From: Actinomycetales bacterium
Lineage (GTDB): Bacteria > Actinomycetota > Actinomycetes > Mycobacteriales > Mycobacteriaceae
Direction of reading: 5' to 3'
Length of the DNA: 23,047 nt
Assembly: GCA_012841845.1 (NCBI GenBank)
Contig: DUTZ01000415.1
Coordinates: 1-23,047 of the forward strand
The notes beneath the pieces are model-generated. The model worked only from the letters and a program-made list of their open reading frames with translations, was not told the origin of the DNA and made no database searches. Positions 9,357 to 21,300 of the stretch are shown piece by piece (within the stretch, counting starts at the first letter, position 1; every line of letters starts with the position of its first letter). A program made the translations under genes and the position numbers.

Positions 9357-11059
9357 GCGTTCTCCTCCCGGTGCGGGACGACGACCTCCACGACCCGCTC
9401 GCCGCGCACGCCCGTCAGGCGCGCCCACTCCTGCGGGTTGGAGGTGTTGGGCAGGTCGGTGTTCTCCGCGAACTCGGCGTCCACGGCGTCGAGGAAGTCG
9501 TCGGTGGTCAGGCCGCGGCCGGTGCCGTGGACGATGTCCTTGATGGCGAGCTTCTTGGCGCGGTCCACGATGTTGCGCAGCATGGCGCCCGAGGTGAGGT
9601 CCGCCAGGTGCAGGGCGGCGCGGCGGCCGGAGGCAAAGACGAGGTGGACGTACGTCGTCGACTCGTCACGGGTGTAGAGGCGGTCGACGATCCGCTCGAT
9701 GAGCTCGGTGGAGTGGTCCACCGGGGACGCCACCCCGATCTCCTCGGGGTCGAAGCGCAGGTCGGGGGTGACGTACTTGGTGAGGATGTCGGCCGCGGCG
9801 TCGCGGTCGGGCCGGTCGATCCGGATCTTGAGGTCCAGCCGGCCCGGGCGCAGGATGGCCGGGTCGATCATGTCCTCCCGGTTGGAGGCGCCGATGACGA
9901 TGACGTTGCGCAGGTCCTCCACGCCGTCGATCTCGGCGAGCAGCTGCGGCACGATCGTCGTCTCCATGTCCGAGGAGACGCCGGAACCGCGGGTGCGGAA
10001 GATCGAGTCCATCTCGTCGAAGAACACGATGACCGGGTTGCCCTCGGTGGCCTTCTCCCGGGCCCGCTCGAAGATCGACCGGATGTGTCGCTCGGTCTCG
10101 CCGACGTACTTGTTGAGCAGCTCCGGGCCCTTGATCGACAGGAAGTACGAGTTGGGGTAGCGGCCGTCGGAGACGTCCTCGCCGCGGGACTCCGCGGCGG
10201 CGCGCGCCAGCGAGTGCGCGACGGCCTTGGCGATGAGCGTCTTGCCGCACCCGGGCGGGCCGTAGAGCAGCACGCCCTTGGGCGGCGCCAGGTGGAACTC
10301 GCGGTAGAGCTCGTGGTGGACGAAGGGCAGCTCGATGGCATCCCGGATCTGCTCGATCTGCGGGCCGAGGCCGCCGATGTCCGAGTAGTCGACCGTCGGC
10401 ACCTCCTCGAGCAGCAACTCGTCGACCTCGGCCTTGGGGACCACCTCGAAGGCGACGGCGGCCTTGGGGTCCACGAGCACGGCGTCGCCGGGACGGACCG
10501 GTGCGGGCGCGTCGGCCGTGCGCCCGCCGCGCAGGGCGGCGGCCAGGTGGACGATGTGCTCCTCGTCGTTGCCCAGCACCACGCGGGCCCGCTCGCCGTC
10601 GGCGAGGACGTCCCGGAGGATGGCGGTGACGCCGGTGACGGGCTGCTCGGGGCAGGTCTCGACGACCGTCATCGCCTCGTTGAGGCGCACGGTCATCCCC
10701 GGGGAGAGCGTGGCGGGGTCCACGCCGGGCGCCAGGGTGAGCCGCATCCGGCGGCCGGCGGCCTGGACCTCGGCGGTCTCCGGGCCGGTCGGCTCGGCGA
10801 GCACGATGCCGTACGTGCTCGGCGGGGTGCCGAGCCGCTCGACCTCGCCCTTGAGCGCCTCGAGCTGGTCGCGGGAGTCCTTGAGCAGCTCGGCGAGCCG
10901 GACGTTGCGCGCGCCGAGGGCGTCGATCTTGACCGACTTCTCGCGGTCCGCGCGCGCCGCCTCGTCCGCGGCCCGGCGCAGCCGCGCCAGTTCGGCGCGG
11001 TCGAGGGTGACCCTCTCCTGGCCGCCTCCGGCCGGGGAACGCCCGTCGGTCACCGTCAT
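9353..11059 (-). CDS. mpa: Proteasome-associated AAA+ ATPase Mpa/ARC lacking the 20S-docking tail
   Basis: Mpa (ARC) is a hexameric unfoldase that recognises Pup. The 568-residue protein has an N-terminal coiled coil (about 18-77) that binds Pup and tandem OB folds (about 80-225). The AAA+ module has Walker [10 protein letters not shown] (about 262-270), pore-loop residues KYVG, Walker [11 protein letters not shown] (about 346) and the arginine-finger region [12 protein letters not shown]. It ends [13 protein letters not shown], without the Gly-Gln-Tyr-Leu C-terminus of mycobacterial Mpa. Start choice: an in-frame GTG at 11107 lies inside a TAGGGT -10 box, so the ATG at 11059, preceded by GGAGAG, is preferred. 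It is the first gene of the pupylation operon. Confidence 0.95.
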   Translation of the reverse strand: MTVTDGRSPAGGGQERVTLDRAELARLRRAADEAARADREKSVKIDALGARNVRLAELLKDSRDQLEALKGEVERLGTPPSTYGIVLAEPTGPETAEVQAAGRRMRLTLAPGVDPATLSPGMTVRLNEAMTVVETCPEQPVTGVTAILRDVLADGERARVVLGNDEEHIVHLAAALRGGRTADAPAPVRPGDAVLVDPKAAVAFEVVPKAEVDELLLEEVPTVDYSDIGGLGPQIEQIRDAIELPFVHHELYREFHLAPPKGVLLYGPPGCGKTLIAKAVAHSLARAAAESRGEDVSDGRYPNSYFLSIKGPELLNKYVGETERHIRSIFERAREKATEGNPVIVFFDEMDSIFRTRGSGVSSDMETTIVPQLLAEIDGVEDLRNVIVIGASNREDMIDPAILRPGRLDLKIRIDRPDRDAAADILTKYVTPDLRFDPEEIGVASPVDHSTELIERIVDRLYTRDESTTYVHLVFASGRRAALHLADLTSGAMLRNIVDRAKKLAIKDIVHGTGRGLTTDDFLDAVDAEFAENTDLPNTSNPQEWARLTGVRGERVVEVVVPHREENA

Positions 11060-11105
11060 CACCTGCTCTCCAGCGCGCGCGTGCGCCTCGTCGTCGATCC
11101 CTTCC

Positions 11106-11111
11106 ACCCTA
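11106..11111 (-). promoter_or_regulatory. Putative -10 box of the mpa-dop-pup-paf operon
   Basis: The minus-strand TAGGGT matches TANNNT and lies about 46 nt before the mpa ATG. Transcription from it would exclude the upstream GTG codon at 11107. The remaining trmI-mpa space shows nothing else, and no clear -35 element is seen. Confidence 0.4.
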
Positions 11112-11155
11112 TCGCCGGGCGGAGACGGGGGTGCGACACGCGTGGGTGCGCCGCG

Positions 11156-13785
<2,630 letters not shown>

Positions 13786-13795
13786 CGGGCTCGTT

Positions 13796-13820
13796 CGCCC
13801 GCCCGGACGGGGCGTGGGCG
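13796..13820. terminator. Bidirectional hairpin between thioesterase gene and hisG
   Basis: CGCCC-GCCC pairs with GGGC-GGGCG to give a 9-bp stem with a 2-nt bulge (GT) and a 5-nt loop. It fills almost the whole gap between two convergent genes, 10 bp after one stop and directly before the other. No T-tract is present on either side. Confidence 0.6.
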
Positions 13821-14675
13821 TCAGCCGCCCATCCGGCAGGACCGGATGTCGGTGGCGATGATCGCCCGCGCCCCGGCCGCGGCCAGCTCGTCCATGATCG
13901 CGTTGACCTTCTTGCGCGGCACCATCGACCGCACGGCGACCCACGCGGGATCGGCCATCGGCGAGACCGTCGGCGACTCGATCCCCGGCGTGATCGCCGA
14001 GACGGACTCGAGCAGCTCCTTGGGGCAGTCGTAGTCGAGCATCATGTACTGCTGGGCAAAGACCACGCCCTGCAGCCGCGCCCGCATCTGCCGCATGGCC
14101 GCCGTCGGCTCGGCGCCGCGCCGCGAGATGAGCACGCCCTCCGAGTCGCAGAGGACGTCCCCGAACGCCTCCAGCTCGTGCAGCTTGAGGGTGCGGCCCG
14201 AGCCCACGACGTCGGCGATGCAGTCCGCCACCCCGAGCTGGATGGAGATCTCCACCGCGCCGTCGAGCCGGATCACCTCGGCCTCGATCCCCCGGTCCTC
14301 GAGGTCGCGGCGCACGATGTTGGGGTACGAGGTGGCGATGCGGGCGCCGGCGAGCTTCTCGGTGGTCCACCCGGCGCCCTGCGGGCCCGCGTAGCGGAAC
14401 GTGGAGTGACCGAAGCCCAGCTGCAGCAGCTCGTCGACCTCCGCCCGCGAGTCGGCGGCCAGGTCGCGGCCGGTGATGCCCAGCTCGAGCCGGCCGGAGC
14501 CCACGTAGACGGCGATGTCCTTGGGGCGCAGGAAGTAGAACTCGACCTCGTTCTCGCGGTCGATCAGGGACAGGTCCTTGCTCCCCTCGCCGCGGCGGCG
14601 GTAGCCGGCCTCGGCGAGCATCTCGGAGGCGGACTCGGACAGGGCGCCCTTGTTGGGGACGGCGACGCGCAGCAT
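13821..14675 (-). CDS. hisG: ATP phosphoribosyltransferase HisG (long form)
   Basis: HisG catalyses the first step of histidine synthesis, condensing ATP with PRPP to phosphoribosyl-ATP. The 284-residue protein is the long, homo-hexameric form with a C-terminal ACT-like domain (about 215-284) that binds histidine for feedback inhibition. Motifs include the N-terminal [21 protein letters not shown] and the PRPP-binding loop [11 protein letters not shown] (about 155-165). The start ATG 14675 has GGGAG about 5 nt upstream and gives exactly the mycobacterial length. It follows hisE by 44 bp; no leader peptide or attenuator hairpin rich in His codons is visible there. Confidence 0.96.
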   Translation of the reverse strand: MLRVAVPNKGALSESASEMLAEAGYRRRGEGSKDLSLIDRENEVEFYFLRPKDIAVYVGSGRLELGITGRDLAADSRAEVDELLQLGFGHSTFRYAGPQGAGWTTEKLAGARIATSYPNIVRRDLEDRGIEAEVIRLDGAVEISIQLGVADCIADVVGSGRTLKLHELEAFGDVLCDSEGVLISRRGAEPTAAMRQMRARLQGVVFAQQYMMLDYDCPKELLESVSAITPGIESPTVSPMADPAWVAVRSMVPRKKVNAIMDELAAAGARAIIATDIRSCRMGG

Positions 14676-14719
14676 GGTGACTCCCGTGGGGTGGGTGTGG
14701 GGCCGGATGAGGGTGACGT

Positions 14720-14983
14720 CTACAGGTGCCTGTAGACGTCCTCCAGGCCGAGCCCGCGCTTGAGCATCATGACCTGGGTCCAGTAGAGGAGCTGCGAGAT
14801 CTCCTCGGCCAGTTCCTCGTCGGACTGGTACTCGGCCGCGATCCACACCTCGCCGGCCTCCTCGTTGACCTTCTTGCCGAGGTGGTGCACGCCCTTGTCG
14901 AACGCGGCGACGGTCCCCGACCCCTCCGGGCGGGTGGCGAGGCGTTCGGACAGCTCGGCGAACAGCGAGTCGAAGGTCTTCAC
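14720..14983 (-). CDS. hisE: Phosphoribosyl-ATP pyrophosphatase HisE
   Basis: HisE removes pyrophosphate from phosphoribosyl-ATP, the second histidine step, and is encoded separately from HisI here. The 87-residue all-alpha MazG-like protein has the metal-binding acidic motifs NEEAGEVW (Glu41, Glu42, Glu45) and [14 protein letters not shown] (about 55-68). It also has the [10 protein letters not shown] segment. The start is GTG 14983, preceded by GGGAGAA. It overlaps the stop of the HAD gene as GTGA, so it is coupled to it. The hisE-hisG pair is the conserved actinobacterial arrangement. Confidence 0.95.
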   Translation of the reverse strand: MKTFDSLFAELSERLATRPEGSGTVAAFDKGVHHLGKKVNEEAGEVWIAAEYQSDEELAEEISQLLYWTQVMMLKRGLGLEDVYRHL

Positions 14984-15696
14984 GCGCCCGATTCTCCCAC
15001 AGGGCCGCCCACGGGCACCCCCGAGGTGAGTGAGAAGAGCTCGGCCACGTCCATGCCGGCCAGCCCGGAATGCGTGCGGGCGCCCGGGACGTCCGGCTGG
15101 CCGTCGGTGGACGGGACGTAGAGCACCCGCAGGCCGGCGGCCACGGCGGAGGTGGCGCCGGTGACGGAGTCCTCGACGGCCACGGTGTCGGCCGGGGCCA
15201 CGCCCAGCCGCCGGCACGCGAGCAGGTACGGGTCCGGGGCCGGCTTGGGGTCGGCCACCATGCAGCCGGTCACGATCACCTCGAAGCGGTCGCGGCGGAG
15301 GAAGTCGAGCGGCACCGACGCCACGTCGGCCTCCGTGTTGGTGACGAGGGCGACCCGGGTGCCGGTCCGGGCGAGGTCCTCGAGCAGTTCCTCGGCGCCC
15401 GGTTGCCACTGCATGTCCGTGCGCATGAGCTCGGTCACCCGCGAGTTGAGGCGGTGCGCGAGCCGCTCGTACTCCTCGCCCTCGACGGGGCGGCCGGTGT
15501 ACTCGCCGAGGATGTCGAAGAACCCGCGCAGCGAGTTGCCCAGCGTCCGCTCCCGGGTCGAGTCGTCGAGCGGACGCCCCATGTGTTCGGCGAGCTCGTA
15601 CACGGCCACGTCCCACAGGCGTTCGGTGTCGACGAGCGTGCCGTCCATGTCGAGGCAGACGGCGGCCGGGCGCGGGATCTCGGAGAAGCTGGTCAC
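14980..15696 (-). CDS. HAD-superfamily hydrolase, beta-phosphoglucomutase-like
   Basis: The 238-residue protein has all four haloacid dehalogenase motifs: [11 protein letters not shown] (nucleophile Asp16, acid/base Asp18), LVTNTE (118-122), DPKPAPDPY (Lys151) and [11 protein letters not shown] (175-185). A helical cap between motifs I and II marks subfamily IA. The family covers sugar-phosphate phosphatases and mutases. The substrate is unknown, though the same gene stands beside hisE in Corynebacterium. The start is GTG 15696; the upstream sequence has AGTAGG but no strong Shine-Dalgarno. It lies 43 bp after the secreted-protein gene. Confidence 0.88.
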   Translation of the reverse strand: MTSFSEIPRPAAVCLDMDGTLVDTERLWDVAVYELAEHMGRPLDDSTRERTLGNSLRGFFDILGEYTGRPVEGEEYERLAHRLNSRVTELMRTDMQWQPGAEELLEDLARTGTRVALVTNTEADVASVPLDFLRRDRFEVIVTGCMVADPKPAPDPYLLACRRLGVAPADTVAVEDSVTGATSAVAAGLRVLYVPSTDGQPDVPGARTHSGLAGMDVAELFSLTSGVPVGGPVGESGA

Positions 15697-15739
15697 GGCC
15701 TACTTTCTACCCGAACCGCGCCGGGCGTGGCCGGACACC

Positions 15740-16258
15740 TCACCCGCAGTCGGGGACCGTCACCTCGAGGCCGGTCGAGGCGGTGCGGCTGCCGAGCGAT
15801 CCGAACTCGTATCCGCCGGGGATCCCGATCCGGATGTCGACGTCGACCGTCACCCGGCCGGCCCCCGTGAGCATGTGCTCCTGGGACTCGGAACTGCCGT
15901 TGGCGCCGTGGCCGAGGGTCCCGCCCGCGGCGCCGGTGTCGGCGTTGCGCCAGGAGATGCTCGTCGCGGTGTAGAAGACCGTGACGTCGCGGAGCCAGGC
16001 ACCCCAGCCGTGGTTGACGAACCCCTGCCAGTCGGGGTCCTCGGTGGTGACGAGCAGCGACTCCGTGCCGTCGGTGGCGGAACACAGGGGGATCGCCTGT
16101 ACACGGATCGTCCGATCCGGTCCGGGCCACGGACTGGCGATGGTGACGTACTCGTCAACGCTGTGGGCTGCGGCGACCGGGGCGGCCACGAGCGCGGTGG
16201 CGAGGGCGGTGGCGCCGGCGACGGAGACGGCGGTGAGGCGGCGGGTGACGGGGAACAT
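15740..16258 (-). CDS. Small secreted protein of unknown function
   Basis: The 172-residue protein has a clear Sec-type signal peptide: basic start MFPVTRRL, hydrophobic core, and an AxA-type cleavage site near residue 31 (PVAAA-HS). The mature part is Ser/Thr/Gly-rich with Trp-containing patches (GWGAWLRDVTVFYTATSISW) and two cysteines (Cys59 and Cys171) that could form one disulfide. I do not recognise the family. ATG 16258 has a strong GAGGAGGG site at 16265-16272. A CRP-like palindrome lies about 40 nt upstream. The protein has no twin-arginine pair followed by a Tat-type motif, so export by the linked Tat system is not indicated. Confidence 0.8.
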   Translation of the reverse strand: MFPVTRRLTAVSVAGATALATALVAAPVAAAHSVDEYVTIASPWPGPDRTIRVQAIPLCSATDGTESLLVTTEDPDWQGFVNHGWGAWLRDVTVFYTATSISWRNADTGAAGGTLGHGANGSSESQEHMLTGAGRVTVDVDIRIGIPGGYEFGSLGSRTASTGLEVTVPDCG

Positions 16259-16296
16259 GACGGTCCCTCCTCGGACTCGGGGGTCACCCCCTACAT

Positions 16297-16312
16297 CGTG
16301 ATCTGCATCACA
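16297..16312. promoter_or_regulatory. CRP/GlxR-type binding site
   Basis: CGTGATCTGCATCACA (plus strand) matches the CRP/GlxR consensus TGTGA-N6-TCACA with one mismatch. It lies between the ATPase stop codon and the secreted-protein gene, whose start is 38 nt away. It could only regulate the latter. A GGGGG-TCA-CCCCC inverted repeat (16279-16291) sits between this site and the ribosome binding site. Confidence 0.55.
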
Positions 16313-16316
16313 TTCG

Positions 16317-18281
16317 TTAGTCCGTCGTCCGCGGCGCCGCGGCGTCGAAGTCGCTGAGCTTGCGCGAGACCATCACCACGCGGGCCGAGTTGAGGATCGC
16401 CGCGATGTCGATGACCTCCTGGGCGATCGCCCCGGCCAGCGGGGTGAGCAGGCCGAAGACGGCGAGGATCATGCCGATCACCGACAGGCCCATGCCACCG
16501 ATCGCGGACTGCAGGGCGATCCGCCGCATGCGCGCCCCGATGTGCAGCAGATCGTCCAGGCGCTCCAGCGAGGAGTCGAGGACCACCGCGTCGGCGGCCT
16601 CCGCGGTCACGTCCGAGGAGGCGCCGAATGCCACGCCGGCGGAGGCGGCCGTCATGGCCGGGGCGTCGTTGATGCCGTCGCCGAGGAACAGCGTCGGTCC
16701 GTGCTTCGTGCGTTCGCGGACGATCTCGAGCTTGCCCTCCGGGCTCACCCCGCCGTAGACCTCCGTGATCCCCACCTTGTCGGCCAGGTGGCGGACCTCC
16801 GCCTCGCGGTCGCCGGAGATGATCATCATGTGCTTGACGCCGTGCGAGCCGGGCAGGTGCGCCACGAAGTCGGTGGCGGCGGCCCGCGGCTCGTCGCTGA
16901 ACCGGACGGTCGCGGCGTAGCGGTCGTCCACCAGGATCACCGACTCCATGCCGATCTCGGTGTCCGGCAGCAGCGGCAGCGAGTCCGGGTCGACGGCGGC
17001 CAGACCGCGACGGTTGGTCAGGCGCAGCGAGCGGCCGTCGACGACGCCGACCAGCCCCTGGCCGGGCTTCTCGCCCACCGAGTCGATCGGCGGCAGGTCG
17101 AGGCCGCGCTCGGCGGCGGCGTCGACGATCGCCGAGGCCAGCGGGTGGCGCGAATAGACCTCGACGGCCGCCGCCATGGCGAGGACCTCGTCGCCGTCGA
17201 CCCCGTCGGCGGTGTGGATCTCCGTGAGCACCGGGCGCCCGTAGGTGAGGGTGCCCGTCTTGTCGAACATCACCGTCTCGACCCGGCCGACGTCCTCGAG
17301 CATGGCCGGGTTCTTGATGATGATCCCGCGCTTGGCGGCCAGGGAGATGGCACCGATGATCGCCACCGGCACGCCGATGAGCAGCGGGCACGGGGTGGCC
17401 ACCACGACCACCGCGAGGAACCGCGTGGGGTCGCCGGAGATCACCCAGCCGATCACGCCGAGTGTCAGCGCGACCACCGTGTACCAGGCGCCCAGCCGGT
17501 CGGCGAGCCGGCGCATCGGCGGCCGGTTCTCCTCCGCCTCCCGCAGGACGCCGACGATCTTGGCGTAGCGGGAGTCGGCCGCGATCTTCTCCGCCCGGAC
17601 CGTGAGGGCCACCTCGCCGTTGACCGCGCCGGAGATGACCTGCGAGCCGGTGGACTTGGGCACGACGTAGGGCTCGCCGGTGAGGTACGACTCGTCCATG
17701 GCGCCGTGGCCGTCCACCACCTCGCCGTCGACCGGGCACAGCTCGTGCGGCAGCACGAGGACGAGGTCGCCCACCTCGACCTCGTCGGCGTGGACGTCGT
17801 CCACCCCGTCCGCCAGAACGGCCCCGCGGAGCCGGTGCGCCACCGTGGGGCTGCGCCGCGCGAGCGCGTCGAGGGTGGCCGAGGCCCGCCGCGAGGCCGC
17901 GTCCTCGAGGGCCTCGCCGCCGGAGAGCATGAGCACGATGATCGCCGCGACCAGCCACTCGCCGAGGATCACCGCCGTGATGATCGACACCGCGGCGAGC
18001 ATGTCCGCGCCGCCCGCGCTACGGATGGCGTTGCGCACCACCTCGATGATGAGCGGGATCCCGCCCACCACGACCACCGCGACGAGCGGGGACCGGACGA
18101 GCCACTCTCCCGTCGCCGTGGCGTCGAGGTCGGTGAGGAAGCGCAGCGCGAGGTACACGGCGATGGCCACCACGGTGGCGATCGCCAGCAGTCCCTCCCG
18201 CGACCCGGCGAAGGTCCTGAGAGCACTGTCCCGGGCGACGGGCCGGGCGGACGTCGCCGGTGCGGTCACAGAGGTCTCCAT
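16317..18281 (-). CDS. P1B-type metal-transporting ATPase, TPC class (P1B-5-like)
   Basis: The 654-residue protein is a heavy-metal P-type ATPase of the plasma membrane that probably exports a transition metal. It has about eight membrane helices, an actuator domain with the DESYLTGEP loop and the phosphorylation motif DKTGTLT (Asp340). An SRHPLAS site in the nucleotide domain carries the HP dipeptide, and GDGINDAPA is the hinge motif. The membrane metal motif is ATPCPL (Cys298), and the last helix has QEVID (621-625). TPC(P) together with QExxD is the signature described for P1B-5 pumps (Ni/Fe). There is no N-terminal HMA domain and no C-terminal hemerythrin domain. The start ATG 18281 has GAGG 3-4 nt upstream; a TTG further up is unlikely. 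It lies 63 bp after metH. Confidence 0.88.
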   Translation of the reverse strand: METSVTAPATSARPVARDSALRTFAGSREGLLAIATVVAIAVYLALRFLTDLDATATGEWLVRSPLVAVVVVGGIPLIIEVVRNAIRSAGGADMLAAVSIITAVILGEWLVAAIIVLMLSGGEALEDAASRRASATLDALARRSPTVAHRLRGAVLADGVDDVHADEVEVGDLVLVLPHELCPVDGEVVDGHGAMDESYLTGEPYVVPKSTGSQVISGAVNGEVALTVRAEKIAADSRYAKIVGVLREAEENRPPMRRLADRLGAWYTVVALTLGVIGWVISGDPTRFLAVVVVATPCPLLIGVPVAIIGAISLAAKRGIIIKNPAMLEDVGRVETVMFDKTGTLTYGRPVLTEIHTADGVDGDEVLAMAAAVEVYSRHPLASAIVDAAAERGLDLPPIDSVGEKPGQGLVGVVDGRSLRLTNRRGLAAVDPDSLPLLPDTEIGMESVILVDDRYAATVRFSDEPRAAATDFVAHLPGSHGVKHMMIISGDREAEVRHLADKVGITEVYGGVSPEGKLEIVRERTKHGPTLFLGDGINDAPAMTAASAGVAFGASSDVTAEAADAVVLDSSLERLDDLLHIGARMRRIALQSAIGGMGLSVIGMILAVFGLLTPLAGAIAQEVIDIAAILNSARVVMVSRKLSDFDAAAPRTTD

Positions 18282-18344
18282 GACCTCATCATGGCCCACC
18301 GGCAGGCCGTCTACCAGCAAGGACAGGCTGCCCTCACGGCCCGG

Positions 18345-21300
18345 TCACGTGTTGAAGTACTTCGCCTCCGGGTGGTACAGCACGAACGCGTCCGTGGACT
18401 GCTCCGGGTGCAGCTGCAGCTCCTCGGAGAGCTCCACGCCGATCCGCTCGGGCTCGAGCAGGTCCACCACGACCTTCCGCGACTCCAGGTCCGGGCAGGC
18501 GCCGTAGCCGAAGCTGTAGCGCGCGCCACGGTACTTGAGGTCGAAGTAGTCGGTGATCGCGTCGGGGTCCTCCTCGGACACCGCGCCGTCGGGCAGCCGC
18601 AGCTCGTCGCGGACGCGCCGGTGCCAGAACTCGGCGAGCGCCTCGGTGAGCTGCACGGACAGGCCGTGCACCTCCATGTAGTCGCGGTACTCGTTGGCGG
18701 CGAAGAGCTCGTTGGCGAAGTCGGCGATCGGGCTGCCCATGGTGACGAGCTGGAACGGCAGCACGTCCACCGTGCCCTCGGCCTCGCACCGCTCCTTGGA
18801 GGCCAGGAAGTCGGCGATGCACAGGAAGCGCGGCCGCTGCTGACGCGGGAAGGACACCCGGTGCAGCACCTCGGCGTCGGGGCGGGGCTCGGCGAGGATG
18901 CACACGTCGTCACCGTCGGAGTAGGCCGGGAAGTAGCCGTACACCACCGCCGCGTGGGAGAGGATCCCCTGCGTGGTGAGCCGGTTGATCCAGTCCCGCA
19001 GTCGCGGCCGGCCGTCGGTCTCCACGAGCTCCTCGTAGCTGGGCCCCTCTCCCCCGCGGACGCCGCGCAGGCCCCACTGGCCGAGGAACAGGGCGCGCTC
19101 GTCCAGGTGGCCGGCGTAGTCGGCCACCGGGATGCCCTTGGCGATACGGGTGCCCCAGAACGGCGGGGTGGCGATGGGCTGGTCGGCCGCCACGTCGGAG
19201 CGGGCCGGGATCTCGATCGGCTCGGCCTCGGCGGCCCGCTTGGCGGCGATCGCCTCGCTGCGGGCGCGGCGCTCGCGCCGCTCGGCGGCCTTGGCGGCCG
19301 ACTCCGAGGACTGCGCGATGGGCACGCCGGTCCGCTTCGCCGTCATCACCTCGTCCATGAGCCGGAGGCCCTCGAACGCGTCACGGGCGTAGAACACGTC
19401 GCCCTGGTACATCTCCGCCAGGTCCACCTCCACGAAGGCGCGCGTGAGCGCGGCGCCACCCAGCAGCACCGGGAACTCGCCGGCGATGCCCTCGTTGTTG
19501 AGCTCGACGAGGTTGTCCTTCATCACCACGGTCGACTTCACGAGCAGGCCCGACATGCCGATCACGTCGGCCTTGTTCTCGCGGGCCGCCGAGATGATGT
19601 CGGCGATCGGCTGCTTGATGCCGATGTTCACCACGTCGTAGCCGTTGTTGGACAGGATGATGTCCACGAGGTTCTTACCGATGTCGTGGACGTCGCCCTT
19701 GACGGTGGCCAGGACGATCTTGCCCTTGCCGTCCTCGTCCGTGGCCTCCATGTGGGGCTCCAGGTGCGCCACCGCGGCCTTCATCGTCTCGGCCGACTGC
19801 AGCACGAACGGCAGCTGCATCTGTCCGGAGCCGAACAGTTCGCCCACGGTCTTCATGCCGTTCAGGAGGTGGTCGTTGATGATCTGCAGCGGCGGGATCT
19901 CGGCCATCGCGGCGTCGAGGTCGTCCTCGAGGCCGTTGCGCTCGCCGTCGACGATCCGCGCCGCGAGCCGCTCCATGAGCGGCATCGCCGCGAGCTCCGC
20001 CGCGCGCTCGTCCTTGGCGCTGGCCGCGGACACGCCCTCGAACAGCTCCATGAACACCTGCAGCGGGTCGTAGTCGTCGCTCCGGCGGTCGTAGACCAGG
20101 TCCAGCGCCACCTCGCGCTGCCGCTCGTCGATCTTGTTCATGGGCAGGATCTTGGAGCTGTGCGCGATGGCCGTGTCCAGCCCCGCCTGGATGCACTCGT
20201 GGAGGAACACCGAGTTGAGGACCTGCCGCGCGGCCGGGTTGAGGCCGAACGAGATGTTGGACAGGCCCAGCGTGGTGTGGATGCGCGGGTGCGCCTCGGT
20301 GAGCCGGCGGATCGCCTCGATCGTCTCGATGCCGTCGCGGCGCACCTCTTCCTGGCCCGTGGAGATGGGGAAGGTGAGGCAGTCGATGATGATGTCGTCC
20401 TCGTCGACCCCCCAGTTGCCCGTGAGGTCGGCGATCAGGCGCTCGGCGATCCGCACCTTGTGGTCGGCGGTGCGGGCCTGGCCCTCCTCGTCGATCGTCA
20501 GGCCCACCACGGCGGCGCCGTGCTCGGTGACGAGCCGCATGATGCGCTGGAAGCGCGAGTCGGGGCCGTCGCCGTCCTCGTAGTTCACCGAGTTGACGGC
20601 GCAACGCCCGCCCAGGTGCTCCAGGCCGGCGCGGATCACGTCGGGCTCGGTGGAGTCGAGCATGATCGGCAGCGTCGAGGAGGTGGCCAGGCGGCCGGCG
20701 AGCTCGGCCATGTCGCCCGAGCCGTCGCGGCCCACGTAGTCCACGCACAGGTCGAGCATCTGCGCGCCGTCGCGCATCTGGCCCTTGGCGATCTCCATGC
20801 ACGTGTCCCAGTCGCCGGCCAGCATGGCCTCGCGGAACTTCTTGGAGCCGTTGGCGTTGGTGCGCTCGCCGATCATGATGATCCCGGCGTCCGCCCGCAG
20901 CGGCGTGACCGAGTACAGCGAGGACACGGCGTTGATCGGCGCGGGCTCGCGCTCGGCCTGGGTGCGGTCCAGGACCTGCTCGCGCAGGCGCGTGATGTGC
21001 TCGGGCGTGGTGCCGCAGCAGCCGCCCACCATGGACAGGCCGAACTCGGAGACGAAGTCGGCGACCTGCGGGCCGAAGTCCTCGGCGCCGAGCGGGTAGA
21101 CGGCGCCGTTCGGGCCGAGCTCCGGCAGGCCGGCGTTGGGCATCACCGACACCGGGATCGAGGCGTGCTGCGACAGGTAGCGCAGGTGCTCCACCATTTC
21201 GGCGGGGCCCGTGGCGCAGTTGAGGCCGATCATGTCGATGCCCAGCGGCTCCAGGGCCGTGAGCGCCGCGCCGATCTCCGAGCCGAGCAGCATGGTGCCG

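Noticed and set aside
11060..11107. GTG start for mpa at 11107
   Set aside because: It falls inside a TAGGGT -10 box and has no ribosome binding site; ATG 11059 has GGAGAG upstream.
14676..14719. Histidine attenuator leader before hisG
   Set aside because: The 44-bp gap has no His-codon run and no alternative hairpins; a good Shine-Dalgarno directly precedes hisG.
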